From Rachycentron canadum (taxonomy: Eukaryota > Chordata > Actinopteri > Carangiformes > Rachycentridae): a stretch of 64,000 nt of DNA. The translations under genes were made by a program, and so were the position numbers. Under the pieces are notes generated by a model that saw only the letters and a program-made list of their open reading frames with translations, was not told where the DNA came from and ran no database searches. Where the stretch lies: NCBI GenBank assembly GCA_038496675.1, contig CM076650.1, forward strand, positions 25,103,498 to 25,167,497, written 5' to 3'. The first letter of the stretch is position 1. Each line of letters opens with the position of its first letter. Below are positions 12,941 to 24,420 of the stretch, in pieces.

Positions 12941-12995
12941 ACTTACATTTGCATTTACTCCTTGGGCACACACTTTTATCCAAAGTGACTTACAA
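12941..12995. repeat. Short teleost repeat motif
   Basis: CATTTACTCCTTGGGCACAC and then TTTTATCCAAAGTGACTTAC match the very common fish motif of the type catttagcagacgcttttatccaaagcgacttac. It is an isolated fragment; the parental element is not visible. Confidence 0.55.
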
Positions 12996-13206
12996 GAAAA
13001 AAAAAAAAGCCCCTTCTCTGATACCGACTGGTAAACAAAGTGGACTGTTCCCAGCAGCAGAATCCAAACTAGCCAAATTATTGCCAGAGGGCTCCTCCTC
13101 TCTACAATGAATAAACCCAGTGATTCATTCTGGTGAAGCACTTTCCCCGCCACTCCTCCCCTCTAATAACTTTCATACAGTCCCCTCTGCAATAGTATGT
13201 TCGCAG
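12996..13206. other. Short noncoding spacer
   Basis: Follows an A12 run at about 12998-13009. The minus-strand frame covering it (12932-13153) lacks any domain. Confidence 0.5.
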
Positions 13207-13208
13207 CG

Positions 13209-13235
13209 TGTGTGTGTGTGTGTGGGGGGGGGGGG
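13209..13235. repeat. (TG)n(G)12 composite tract
   Basis: Eight TG units pass directly into G12 (13224-13235). The G run abuts the reversed retroposon tail that follows and probably corresponds to the C-rich block after GGCTCAAGCC in that element. Confidence 0.9.
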
Positions 13236-13482
13236 CTTGAGCCAATCCCAGCTGACAAAGGGCAAGTACATCCCGGACAGGTCGCCAGTCTATCGCAGGG
13301 CCGACATATAGAGACGTACATAGATAGAACAACCATTTATACTCACGCTTCACACTCACGCCTATGGGCAATCCAGACTTACCAATTAAGGAGGTGACCC
13401 ACACACACAGGGAGAACATGCAAACTCCACAAAGAACCCAGAACCCTCTTGCCGTGAAGCAACGGTACCAACCGCCACAGTC
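13236..13482 (-). mobile_element. SINE/LINE-tail retroposon, reversed copy
   Basis: Read on the minus strand the copy runs CACAGTGGC-like start, GGCAAGAGGGTTCTGGGTTC, TGGAGTTTGCATGTTCTCCC, a TAAGTCTGGATTGCCCATAGG block, TAGACTGGCGACCTGTCC, and GTCAGCTGGGATTGGCT before a C-rich end. This block order belongs to one abundant teleost retroposon family, and its end is shared with 7593-7791. The region where a polymerase III B box (GGTTCGAACCC) is expected after GGTTCTGGGTTC appears deleted, so the copy is probably transcriptionally dead. Whether the 5' part is a true tRNA-derived head or part of a LINE UTR I cannot decide. Confidence 0.7.
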
Positions 13483-14715
13483 CCAGTGCGGGGTCTCGGT
13501 ATCATGATATCACGTCGAAACGTGAAAGCTTTATGGATTCACAGTCGCATGCGCATTTAGCATTTTTACAATATGTATTGTAACACGGCTAGAAATGACT
13601 TGAAGACCTCGGAGTAAAATGGCTGGGCAAAGATCCAATTCAATCAAGTCGAAAAGAGGGAAGGCATACATATTCATGGCGGTCTTTTGTTTGTTTTCTC
13701 AATAACTGATTGGGGAAGACAAAAGAACAGTAATTATTTTTGTGCTGAGATATATTTGTAAAAAAAATGACAGTGTTTGCAAATTGCTCACCATGAGGTG
13801 TAGAATACAATTCTTCCCTGTAAACAACCGATCACATAGCCAATAATCATTGTCAGGACAGGACGCGTAAAGTTAAATTCTGCCATCCACTGGGAAGTTT
13901 AAAGGGTTTCAGTTCAGATTAATAGTAAGAGCTGTTTAAGATGTCCTGCAGAGGACCCATAAGGCCATTCCAGCAGCAATCTGTTTCCTTGCTGTCAGGT
14001 GAAAATATTAAATTGAAGAGATTAATCTCTTCTGTCCAAAGCACTACGGTTCGGGTCGCCTGGTTTGTGTTCGACCACAGTTACAAAAGCAAGAAGCACA
14101 TTTATTAAACTGCCAAGTGTCACTCACGTTTAGCACCACTTCTGAAGCCTTTTTTTTTTTTTTAATTCTGGGAAGTTTCTGTGACAGTGCACCTGCATTG
14201 TCAGCAATGTTCTGTGTCAACTTTCACGAAGTTGGCAGCACTGACAGTATACTGTTCCCGCAACGTGTTATATACTAGCTGCGTGTTGGCTTCCGTGAGC
14301 CAGCTTGAGCGAGCGCCTTGCTCCTTTATTGACAGATGACAGGTGAAAAGATCGAAACTACAGAAAACACTCAATGCCAAACTTCACCTTTAGGTGTGCC
14401 CAGCATAGCTATTAAAAGAACGACCTGTGAATTATACACTGTGCTGACACAGAGAGATCGATTATGCTATGCTAACATCATTCATTAACAATTTGAAAGA
14501 GGGTATGAATCTACCATAAGAGACCAGTAGCTAGGCCTAATTCCAATCCAGCCCCCCCCCCCATCCTTGCCTTTTTGCAGCAGAAACAGACTTTCACTCT
14601 TGTATGGTATCCGGATCCATTTAACATTTTTAACAAGAAGAAAAATGGTACAAATTTTTTTTCTACCTGACACTCAATGGCCGTAGCTTATTTTCTGTGA
14701 TAAACATGTACAAAC

Positions 14716-14741
14716 AAAAAAAAAAAAAAAAAAAAAAAAAA
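14716..14741. repeat. Poly(A) tract, 26 bases
   Basis: Perfect A26 following TACAAAC. Confidence 0.9.
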
Positions 14742-14818
14742 GAGCACACATGCTACTTTACCCCACACATTTACATCCTGCATATGGTCTTCAGGTCAGT
14801 TTGATCTGCATACACAAA

Positions 14819-14819
<1 letters not shown>

Positions 14820-14850
<31 letters not shown>
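14820..14850. repeat. (AC)n microsatellite
   Basis: About 15 perfect AC units. Confidence 0.95.
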
Positions 14851-14852
<2 letters not shown>

Positions 14853-15065
14853 TAATGTTACATTATTATAATCTAAGCACAAAGAAGCTTTCTGATCTCA
14901 CTTTCCCACACTCCTCTGTCATATGTCCGCCTGCAAGCCCCTTTTTCAGATCATCAACGTCAAACATTTTCTCGCACTATATGCCTCGCACCTGCACATC
15001 AAGGGGGGTGGGACAAAAGAGATAAATACCTTTACATCGCAGAACAGAATCTTCCACCCTCAGCA

Positions 15066-15962
15066 TGACCGAAAGATTTAGCTGTCAGAGGGCTTTAGAG
15101 CTCATATTTGAAGAGAGGCACAGGCACACAGCGATGGAGAAGGGGAAGATGTCTCTGAATATGAGGATAATTTAGATGTCAGTTCAGAGTAGTCTGATTC
15201 TGAAAGTGAATTTGAAGGTGGCCTTCACCACAAGGAGCACCACAGGCAGCTGAGAGCAGCCCAAGAGCCAGGCAATGGAAGAGCCCCACAGATATAATGG
15301 CCTAAGAATGGACAGATTGAATGGTCTTCATCCCCACTGAGAGAGCCCCCCCCCCCACACACACACACACACTCAGCTGCTAACATAATACAGATGGTAC
15401 CAGGGCCCACACGATTTGCAGTGACCCATGTGCAGGGTATCAAGTCATCCTTTAAGCTGCTGATTCTTGACTCAATTCAGAAAATGATTCTGGATATGAC
15501 CAATTTTGAGGGGAGACGTGTTTCCGGTGACCAGTGGAAAGAGATGGACATCATGCATCTCAATGCCCACTTTGGCATCATCGTCGCTGGTGTCTGCAGG
15601 TCGAGAAGGGGAGTCGACTGAAAGTCTGTGGGATGCTGAGACAGGGAGAGCAATTCTTAGAGCCACAATGTCTCTGAAGAGCTTCCATGTATTCTCAAGG
15701 ATCATCAGATTTGATGGGAATCAAGACCTGTTAGGCGGCAGGGGGGACGAGTTGTGTGGGACCAGTGGGTGAACTGGCTTGCGACCTAAGGTCTATGGTA
15801 TATGTTATCTCAATTGTATGAAACTGAGATAAAGACAATGTATGTTGATGGTTTATGAAGTAAAATTTTATTTCAGAATTGTTTTTAAAACCCCAAATAT
15901 GTCCCGGGTCAATTTGACCCAAGGGATACCAGATGGTCCCAAATGTGAAGGCAATACAAGGG
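15066..15962 (+). pseudogene. piggyBac-like transposase relic with right terminus
   Basis: From the ATG at 15066 the frame reads MTERFSCQRALELIFEE, an acidic-start N-terminus like PGBD4-type transposases. After a frameshift SEYEDNLDVS and SDSESEFEG continue the acidic leader. From 15394 come VPGPTRFAVTHVQ, LDSIQKMILDMTN and WKEMD, then another shift near 15605 to GESTESLWDAETGRAILRAT and FHVFSRIIRFD. A further shift gives VVWDQWV near 15745. These are the N-terminal blocks of the DDE_Tnp_1_7 domain. The catalytic DDD core is missing: soon after DQWV the sequence passes to noncoding DNA and then the right end. That end carries GGGTCAATTTGACCC (15906-15920), finishes in ACAAGGG at 15962 and is followed by TTAA (15963-15966), the known piggyBac target. 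So this is an internally deleted, multiply frameshifted copy. The left terminus was not found. An 11-C plus (AC)n tract (15346-15372) interrupts the coding remnant. Confidence 0.8.
15346..15372. repeat. (C)11(AC)n composite tract
   Basis: C11 (15346-15356) followed by eight AC units: the complement of the (GT)n(G)n arrangement at 13209 and 34941. It lies inside the piggyBac relic. Confidence 0.9.
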
Positions 15963-16807
15963 TTAAATTTATTTGTCAAAATGATAAGCACTGACAAAGA
16001 TGGACGTGCATGAGCAATGACACGGCACTCAATGCATTCGTGGCGTAGTAAGGTTGTGAAAGGGTGGGTTTAGGAAAACCTAACCAAACTTTTAACATAT
16101 CAGTTACATCATAAGAAGGTTTCCCGTTTATATTTAAACAGTGATTTAGCTGCCCTCAGCTATGCCCCCAGCCCGGCCCACCTGAACTCACAGTCAAATC
16201 CTTGCAGGATTTGGTTTCTCCAAGTGTTACCCGAAATCTGCAATATTTTTATTATCTTTTGATCGATAATATTGTGTCTAATAAATTTTAATTATCATAT
16301 AACACTATACAAAAATATAAATGCCCAAACACTTAAGTGTGCTCTTGACATTTTCTCCTACTTACTAGCTTCATCATTATTTATGCACTCACACACAGAC
16401 ACGTAGATTCATCTTCAAACTAAGGGTTCCCAAAATATTGATTCTGCGGACGCTACGACGTTTCTGAAGATCAATTCCAGCATCAATAGCTTTGATACCA
16501 GTTTTCTGGTTGAGAGAGCGGAGAGAATTTCCCCTGCTTCTGGTTGAGAGAGAGATTCGCTTCAGAGATATTAAAATGTAAGCGTCTCAATCCATCAAGT
16601 GCGCAAGCCTGAAACAATTAATCAACATCCGAGGGGCCGTTTTTTTTTTGTTTGTTTGTTTTTTCCATCGATAAGAACAAAAGGGCCAATGGAGGAAGCT
16701 TCCTACCTTGCTCTTTCCACAAGTAGTTTCTCCTTTGCCACTCTGTATCCTGGATACCGCAGTTTGTTGTCCTGCATAAACTTTACATATACAACGCCAC
16801 AGAGACA
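15963..16807. other. Noncoding stretch, no gene seen
   Basis: Begins with the TTAA target of the piggyBac relic. 16213-16263 (GGTTTCTCCAAGTGTTACCC, GAAATCTGCAATATTTTTAT) loosely resembles 27158-27200, suggesting a shared old repeat. Two copies of CTGGTTGAGAGAG lie at about 16507 and 16541. Confidence 0.45.
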
Positions 16808-17086
16808 GTGGCACATCAACTAGAAGATACGTCTCCCCTTAACAGCCCTGTGAGACCCACATTGAGGAGACATCCTGCCTTTGTTTCTCATTTTAAACTG
16901 CTCCGCATATTCACAGGACACCCTCGGCTGACTATCGATGACAACCGATCGAAAAACGCGACACGGGTAAAGCAGCAACGCTCCGGTGAACGGGTCAGAC
17001 TGAGCCGAATCTTACCCAACGTCGTCCGCGAGCGCAAACGCAGAAATCACCTGTACCTGGACCATTCGGATGCATGGGAGTTGTAG
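16808..17086 (+). CDS. Unrecognised 92-codon open frame
   Basis: Starts MAHQLEDTSPLNSPVRPTLR and ends HSDAWEL. The protein is rich in Arg and Lys (KNATRVKQQRSGERVRLSR, VRERKRRNHLYL) and has no domain I know. It is listed because the underlying DNA (about 16920-17045) is unusually rich in CpG for this window (AACGCGACACGG, CGTCGTCCGCGAGCGC) and free of simple repeats, which could mark an exon, a CpG-island-like patch or a young insertion. No convincing splice sites or neighbours support it. Chance openness is the more likely explanation. Confidence 0.12.
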   Translation: MAHQLEDTSPLNSPVRPTLRRHPAFVSHFKLLRIFTGHPRLTIDDNRSKNATRVKQQRSGERVRLSRILPNVVRERKRRNHLYLDHSDAWEL

Positions 17087-20000
17087 GGCTCTTGTTCTAA
17101 GCATCAGCACCTCTTGGTTGTTGTCTTTCAAGACACTTTGTCACTTAGCTGCTCATTTTATTCATGAATTTTAAAATATTTAGATTTTGGATGACAGAGC
17201 CTTGATATTGGTCAGTCTAGCTTGAAGAAAATAAAAAAAAAAACAAAAAGAAAAATGTCTCAGTCAGCTCACTCAGCCTGAGCTGTTCTTTGTGCAGTGG
17301 CAATTAACATTAACATGTTAACATGCTAAGTATCCGCATGATTGGAAGTGTAACCATACTGATATTAGGCAAAAAAAAAAAAAGAAAGAAAAAAAAAACC
17401 CTGTAATAAAAAAAACAGAACAAAAATACTGTGATTTTACATGTTAAATAAAAAAAAAAAAATAGCATGAAAACACTGTAACTGTGAATAACTATAAAAT
17501 TCTTTTTATTTTTTAAAAAAAAAGTTCAGTCTTTTTCACATAAAAATACCATTCAAATACATTTGCAAATGTGTATTTAAAAGATTAAACTGTTAAATTC
17601 AAGTTTGATACTGTCAATGCATAACATGAGCATAAGCACCTCTAAACCGTCAGCATGCAGTTTTTATTGTTGAAAACAAACGTGATTACTGTAATTTCAT
17701 TGATGGTGACTTTCACCACAGTTCTGTAACTTTTAAGATTTACATTAGCATAAAGTAAATAATTGACCAACATGTTTAGAGATTACAGAAAGGTAATAAT
17801 AATAATAAAGATAAATATTCTATAAAGATATAGAGTAAATATTTACTTTGAACTGACAGGTATTCACAATTGTGATGAGGTTGAAATTATTATGTATAAT
17901 ATATATAATAATACATATAATTATGTATGAATGTAATTTTACAGACACTTCCTTTTCTAATAACGTTATGTTACACTTAAAATGAATACTGTATATAATT
18001 GATTAAAAGTTGTCGAATTAAATTGCAAAAGTGTAAAATCTTTATTATGGAAATTTTTTTTTGTATTTTTATGAGCTAACGTAACAAGTAAGGCCTCGCA
18101 GTGATGCTAGAAGCTGCATTAAACATCTATACAATATTTTCTGCAGTTAGCTGGTGGTGATTGAGCTAGTCCAAAGACTACCAAATGCTACGCTCCGGTT
18201 CTCATATCATTATGTTATGTTCACCGAAATATGCCTATGAATTGTGCAGTTCATCGCTTCACTGCAATGTGCCGCCGGTGTAACACTGTAAAGATGCTAT
18301 GTGAGAAATGAAATGCCTGATAATGGGGTATCTCAGAAAACTTTGATCTTACATCCATCTCCGCAGTCATGCCCACATTTAACTGCAAGCAAGGCGGGAT
18401 ACAACCGTGCTGTAAATGCGCTGGATAATTGGTGCACCATTTTGTCACTGCATGAATTATTCATTTCTGGTTGTTGCTTCTCCAAGTTGTAGTTACCTCG
18501 TCTAAAACGGTCCAAGGAGAGATTTATCACTTTGCCGGCTGTCGAATGAGAATATATTAAAGTGAGGTTTGTGGATCGCTTCTGAGATAAATGCCATATT
18601 TATAATGCCTTAGGAGAGATGATGGCAGCTGATAATTTGCCTTCTTGATATCTGCCCCTATGCTGACTCTGACTCTGGTTTGCTCAGATAGATGTATATA
18701 AAAGGGAAAAAAAAAAAAAAAAAAGAAGCAGAAGCAGAACATGGGTGATTGTGAATGAATAATAAAAAGGATATGTTGTTTCAGGCCAAAACAGAGAAGG
18801 CAACATGCATTTAGTGACTCAACAATAATCTGGAGGAGAGGAGATATTTATTAAGACATTAGTATTTTACAGCACTGTCTCATAGACATGGAACTATTTT
18901 CACCGCAAGGCTGTGCAAGTTGAATTCGTGGTGTGTAATTAAGTGTATTATAGTTAAAGTTAGTGGGAAATGGTGGCTTTGTTGCATTGTATTCAATTTA
19001 ATTCATTAAAGTGGAGAGGGTGTCTATTTTCAGATAACAGTGTTGTTTTCCTTTCAGCAGTGCCCTGCTGCGGTGGGTGAATTTCATAACCTTTAGATGG
19101 AATCTAATCTGTCTAATTGTTTCAGATGTGTCAAAATAAACATCACGGACCTGTTTGTTTTTGACAGTGCTCTGGCAAGATGCCCTTTTGTGTCCACTCA
19201 TGGCCAATCACAGAGTTTGGACTTTAAGGCACATCGTTGCTTTTCTCTTTATACTTTGACATTTAACCTATCACACGCACAGACTGGGTTCTGTTTCTGG
19301 CCTCTTCACAGCAGAAAACGTTCACTTCGTCGACTGCAAAAAGTTCTTTAAGATTCAAACTCGGACTCAGACCTTTTTTTTTTTTTTTTTTCCCAGGCAA
19401 GAGCAAATGCCTTGCTCATGTATCTGTCACCAGTTTTCAGTGCAGCATGTATAGTCAGAAGCCCACTTATAGGGATTTTGTTTTTTTTTTGTTGTTGTTT
19501 TTTTTTTGAATCATCAAATAGATTAATTTAAATAAATTGATAAAATCTATTTCTTATCAAGAAATAGCAGTGTTGTAAACATCATGATCTAAAAACATAT
19601 CCCGAAAAATAATTATTACCTCACAGTTACATGCTTACATGCCAACCAGCAAAATTGCAGGAATTACGGTCACAATCTCCCCATCCAGAGTCACGTCACT
19701 GAACAATAGTGTTTGCAGAACATTATGTGTCAAGTTGACCATTAATCATTTGGAAATAAAATGCTACCACTTAATTTTATCCTCATAGGCATTTGAGTTG
19801 AATTGTTTCATAATCGGTGTGTTCATTTGTGAGTTATGACCAAAACCGTGTTTTGTTTTGGATGGTCACTATGTCATGGCTATGACAAATTTCCGTTTCC
19901 GACGTCGCTCAGATACTGCACTCGCAGGGCCAGTGTTTTGTGAGGCTGCCACGAGCAGGATCTTTGATGTTTGAAGTCAAATCAAGTCAAGTATCAGTTC

Positions 20001-20394
20001 ATCCTTGGCCCCAAATGAATAGCTTCAGTCAATTTAGAAGAGGCTCTTCAGATATTGCATTCATCATTCAACATAAAAAATGAAAAAGATGAGCACAAAA
20101 GAATAAGTTACTTAAAGTTAATAAGAAATAAAAAGGATAATATTTTGAGAACATTTTTTTGTTGTTGTTGTTGTTCAAGGAATAACCAACATGGCTAACA
20201 TTTAAATGCATATAATGTAATGAAAATAGTAATAATAGGCCCATAGCTCAGTTAACTGCCAGACTGTAATGCATTACACAACCCCCCCATAAAAGCATGG
20301 GCTGTCAATGGCTGTTCAACTTTTGTTTTTGTGCAACTTGGACAAATTAGATGTGCGAATTAATACATCTTAGAGCTGCTTTGGCGGATTTTTC
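17087..20394. other. AT-rich noncoding stretch
   Basis: No gene seen. 17230-18060 is very AT-rich with many A runs and an AT inverted-repeat patch near 17884-17926. 18080-18560 is more balanced and repeat-free, a place where conserved noncoding sequence might be sought. T runs occur at 19375-19391 and (TTG)n near 20160-20176. Confidence 0.5.
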
Positions 20395-20550
20395 GGTATA
20401 TTTGGGCAGGGCTAGACTAGCCGTCTGATCCCTTTTTCTGCTTTTATACTAAGCTTGACCACTGCTGGCTACAGCTTCATATTGAATGCACAGATATTAA
20501 AGTGGTATCAAACTCCATGAAGTGAATAAGTATACTTCCCAAAATGACTT
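20395..20550 (+). repeat. Teleost dispersed repeat, unclassified
   Basis: The order GGGCAGGGCTAGACTAGCCG, TTTATACTAAGCTTGACC, CTGGCTACAGCTTCATATTG, ACAGATATTAAAGTGGTATC and AAGTATACTTCCCAAAATG follows a very common fish repeat (gctagcctggctctgt, ctaagctaagctaacc, gctggctgtagcttcatatt, gagtggtatcaatc, aagcgtatttcccaaaatg in style). About 25-30 percent diverged by eye from that pattern. No coding capacity. Confidence 0.6.
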
Positions 20551-23500
20551 TAAATATAATATTAAGTCAACAGCCAAGCCAAATATTGTATTGAGACCTA
20601 ACCTTGCGCCTCCATTTTGAGTCTTCTGTGCCCGAGGCTGCGGCATAATATTGAGAATTGCATTTCTCTCACAAGCCTGCTCTCCCCAAACATACCGAAG
20701 AAATGCAAATGTCTGAGGTCTCACAGCGTGTTTATGCACATGAAACTTTACTTCTCCCATTTGTCATGAGCCTTTTTTTTATTGGTCGACATTCTGAGTT
20801 GTTCTGTTCCCACGGGCCACTTGTAATGAATTAAAATTACTTTATGCTGACGATCATGACATGCTTGTTTATTTGCGGGCTTTTCCTTTGGGATGATTTA
20901 CAGTGTCAGAGTGTTCAAAATGACCACTCACATAAATCATATTATAGTGTAATGAAACCTCATTATGAAACCCAGTCACGACTCCGACTGAGTGCGAGAG
21001 TTTTATGGGTGAGGCTGTTACGTGGCGCGTCATACCTTGGCGTTCAGCTGCGGTGACACTCTGAATGTTGTGAGGCGTTCAGTGTGTGGGTGAGAGAATA
21101 GCGCTCGACGGGTTTGCTGAATGCACCTGTGTGTGTCTGCGTCTCTCATGCATCCCGGTCCGTTGTTGTTCTCATTGTAAAGGGTCACATTTAGAAGCTG
21201 CAGTCGAAGGAACTGAAGAAAAAGCAGTTGCTTTTCTTCTTGCTGATGTGAAACAGGCCTCATTGGCTCACCTCCTACAACATTAATTAACACTATAGCT
21301 CATGATGGATGACCTCAGCGTTAGCTACCTTGCTCCCATTCATCACAAGACACATAGTGGGGGTGGGACTCCAACTCTTTAATTTCACTCCTTTCTTTCA
21401 TTCCCACAACACGAGTCACACACAACACAAGTTTTTTTTTTTCCCCCTTTGCAATCACAATGTAAAGATGATCCACTGTTAGAATGTTAAACAAATAGTT
21501 GTTTCTCAGTATATGTGGAGCTTAAAATTAGACATTTGACCCATTACCAGCTATTAATCATTATTTTTCAAAATTACGAATGCTGCTTTTTTGTCAAAAA
21601 AAAAAGTAATATCATAGACTGAACTAAAAATGGTTTAACAAACCATTTAATCACTCACTATTATGAGGGATTAATCAAATGTATTCACTAATGATTAATT
21701 ACTTACTGATATGATGCTTTAAAGGTTACACTCTTTTCTTCCCAGGTTGGGTAAATCCCACTGCTCTATATTAATCCTCCCCCCTCACAATACATTTTTT
21801 TTTAAAGCACTATATTTCAGTTTTTGTTTTTACTTGTATAGTTAAAAAAATTGTATTTATTTAAATAGAAGACGTTTTAATTGCACTTGCGCCGTATTTT
21901 TATTTGTCATGTCACTTGTGGGGCTGACTGTCAATGCTCGCTATGTCCTATTAGTGATTTAAGTACTCGAAAATGATTACATACGGACCAACGGAAGAGA
22001 CAGTTAACGCAAACTACCCCCATTTAATAATACAGCCTAACCCTGCCTTCACCCACCAAAACTGGGCTAAGAGGTGGGGTCTGTGTGCCAGGACCTCCAT
22101 GCATGCCAGCGTGCATCACTAAAAGCCACCTGCAATTATGCAGAACTTTAAGCCCTAAACTTAAACTTCATGACAGTTGCCATGATGGGGTTGAGATTAG
22201 CTAGTTAGGTATTTTGACATAGGAGTCAGTGAGGATTGATTCTCTTTTGGAACCAGCCTCGAGTGACCGTTTGATGAGCTGCAGTTTTTAGTCACAGCCG
22301 CTGGGAATTGCTGCTTGTGCCGGACAAACACAGCACTGATTCTTGTGGGAATCGGAGCTAACTGGAAAGCTTGTTAGTTTACACTCTGTGAAAGTAATGC
22401 AAACAGCATGACTGGATAATGAAATGGCTCCGTGGTTGATAGGTAACGCTGCATGTGTGGGCTTGTGGAAAAATATGATCATTCATCATCGATCATTGCC
22501 AGTTTTCAGCTTCTACTAATGTCATGGGAAAACAATCCCCCCATAGATTTAGTCACTGCTTCCACAAATGTATTCGAAATTTTTATTTTTTTTTATTAAA
22601 ATTATTTACACAATGGCAATGGAGCAACATTTAAAATGTATAAAAGCTATTTCAAATTCATGTTCCTCTTACCAGCCTGTCTTTTTGATAAATAGTTACA
22701 ATACGATTAAAAAAATCTGTTATATAGTCACTACCTTTTTATGCACTACCATTTTCTCCAAGACTTGCTGACTGAGCTAAATTTAACATCAATATAAAAA
22801 TGTGAGCAATTTTTGGATGTTTTAATCTCAACTCCTAAGAACTAGTCATCCTTGTGTCTCAACCCAAATCCAAATTAAGTTAAACTTATTTTCTCAATGC
22901 TCTGCTTTTTACTTATCTTAAAATAATTAGTTAATAAGATCCTGAAAAGAAAAAAAAAACAAAAACTTGGTTTATAAATGAGTCTGGACAGATGAAACTG
23001 TGATTGGGATCAAATGAAGGTCTATAAGCAGAAAAAGAACTCCTTCTTCTTGTGTGTTTCCTCTGCTGTTCTCAAAACAGACCGGATTGATTTCTCAAAT
23101 CTTGAGCTTTTAATTCTCTCTTTATTTCTCTTCAAAGGGGTTTAGGAGAAATAGATCTGAATTCAGCAATCTCTTAACAAGAACTGACTTTTTTGTGTGA
23201 GACAAATAAAGGACAGCAAAGTTTTCCTCTGGCAAAAAAACACGTGGGTTCTCTGTTATTGCTCTGGTTAGGTACTCCACCATGTTAGTTCCGACCTGTT
23301 CAATCATTTCTAATTCTTACAAATTGTTTCAGCGGGTTAGGGTTTGTATTTATATATATATATATTTTTTTTTTTTTTCTCTGCAAAGTGTGAGTAAACC
23401 TCATTAATGTGGTATAGGTCTTTGTTAAACTGGATCTGAAAACTGAAAAGCTGGGTCTCAGATAGTATCTAAGTGGCTACGACAAATAAAGGCTCTCTTG

Positions 23501-23919
23501 GTGCCTGTTAAATGTGGATATAACCTAAATGTGTGTGTGACAAACTCGTATCAAGGGCTTTGGGATCGCACGTCAATTCATTAGCAATCGAGCTGAAGTG
23601 TGGCACAAGAAACTCACCGGAAATTCGACCAACTGTTTATTTCCGCATTTGAAAATAAGATGAACACATTAATGCACCACAGCGATGTTACGTTGTTGCC
23701 ACTTCTTAAAATAATTTCCTATTTCCTGTTCTGTCGCTCTCGATGCAAGTTTGTCATATTTAAGTTCTATCTACAGTTAAGCAGTACCGGTTACTTTCTT
23801 TTTCTTTTGTATTGTATATTATAGTATTCACCATCTGATCAAATTCTAATTTTATTTGATTCCATAACAAAGTTACCTCAAGGAACTTCTCGTATCAAAC
23901 TCATTATAAAACAAATCCC
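20551..23919. other. Noncoding stretch, no gene seen
   Basis: Contains short T and A runs and a (TA)n/T tract at about 23350-23379. Short frames on both strands at 20.84-21.29 kb overlap and show no domain. No dispersed repeat recognised. Confidence 0.5.
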
Positions 23920-24420
23920 ACCGTGAGCAAGCACTTGGTGACAGTGGCAAGGAGGCAGAAACCTCGAACCTAACCAGACTCAGGGTGGGCGGCCACCTGC
24001 CTCGACCTATTTTGTTGAGAGAGAGGTAAAGAGAGAGAGAGAGAAAGGGAGGGAGAGACAACAAGAGCAGGGGAAAAGAGAACACAATTGAACACAAGCA
24101 AATAGGGACTATAGGGAACCATGAGCTCTTTGAGATGTAATGGAGCTTGGTCATTAAGGGCTTTAGTATCTAAGGAGAGGGATTTTAAATTCTACTCTGA
24201 ATTTTACCCAGAGCCAGTGCAGAGGAGCTAACATAGGAGAAATGTAATCTATTTCCCTAGTTCCTGTCAGTACTTGTGCAACAGCATTAATAATAGTGAG
24301 TTACAATAGTCCAGTCTGGAGGTAACACATGCATGGACTAGTTCTTCTGCATCTTTTTGAGACAGGATGTTTCTAATTATTGGGCAGGTAGAAGAAGGCT
24401 CTCCAATAGACATGGACTTT
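23920..24420 (-). pseudogene. L2-type LINE 3' end, reversed
   Basis: On the minus strand, 24420 to about 24105 encodes scattered pieces of the L2 reverse-transcriptase C-terminus: EELVHACVTSRLDYCN, then KALNDQAPLHLKELMVPYSP, with stops and frameshifts between. Lower coordinates hold the 3' untranslated region: a purine-rich block (pyrimidine-rich on the minus strand), the CAGGTGGCCGCCCACCCTGA block, GAGGTTTCTGCCTCCTTGCC and ACTGTCACCAAGTGCTTGCT. The same UTR blocks occur on the plus strand at 53.62-53.70 kb. The copy is 5'-truncated and inactive. Confidence 0.75.
24016..24059. repeat. Purine-rich (GA)n tract
   Basis: GAGAGAGA units with A and G interruptions, inside the 3' UTR of the reversed L2 copy; the sister copy at 53164-53192 carries (CT)n in the equivalent place. 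Confidence 0.85.

Larger units (their letters stand above)
13483..15065. other. Noncoding stretch with A and CA tracts
   Basis: No gene seen. C10 at about 14553-14562, A26 at 14716-14741 and (AC)n at 14820-14850 are the only structured parts. No left-hand piggyBac terminus (TTAA followed by CCCTTG) was found upstream of the element at 15066. Confidence 0.5.
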
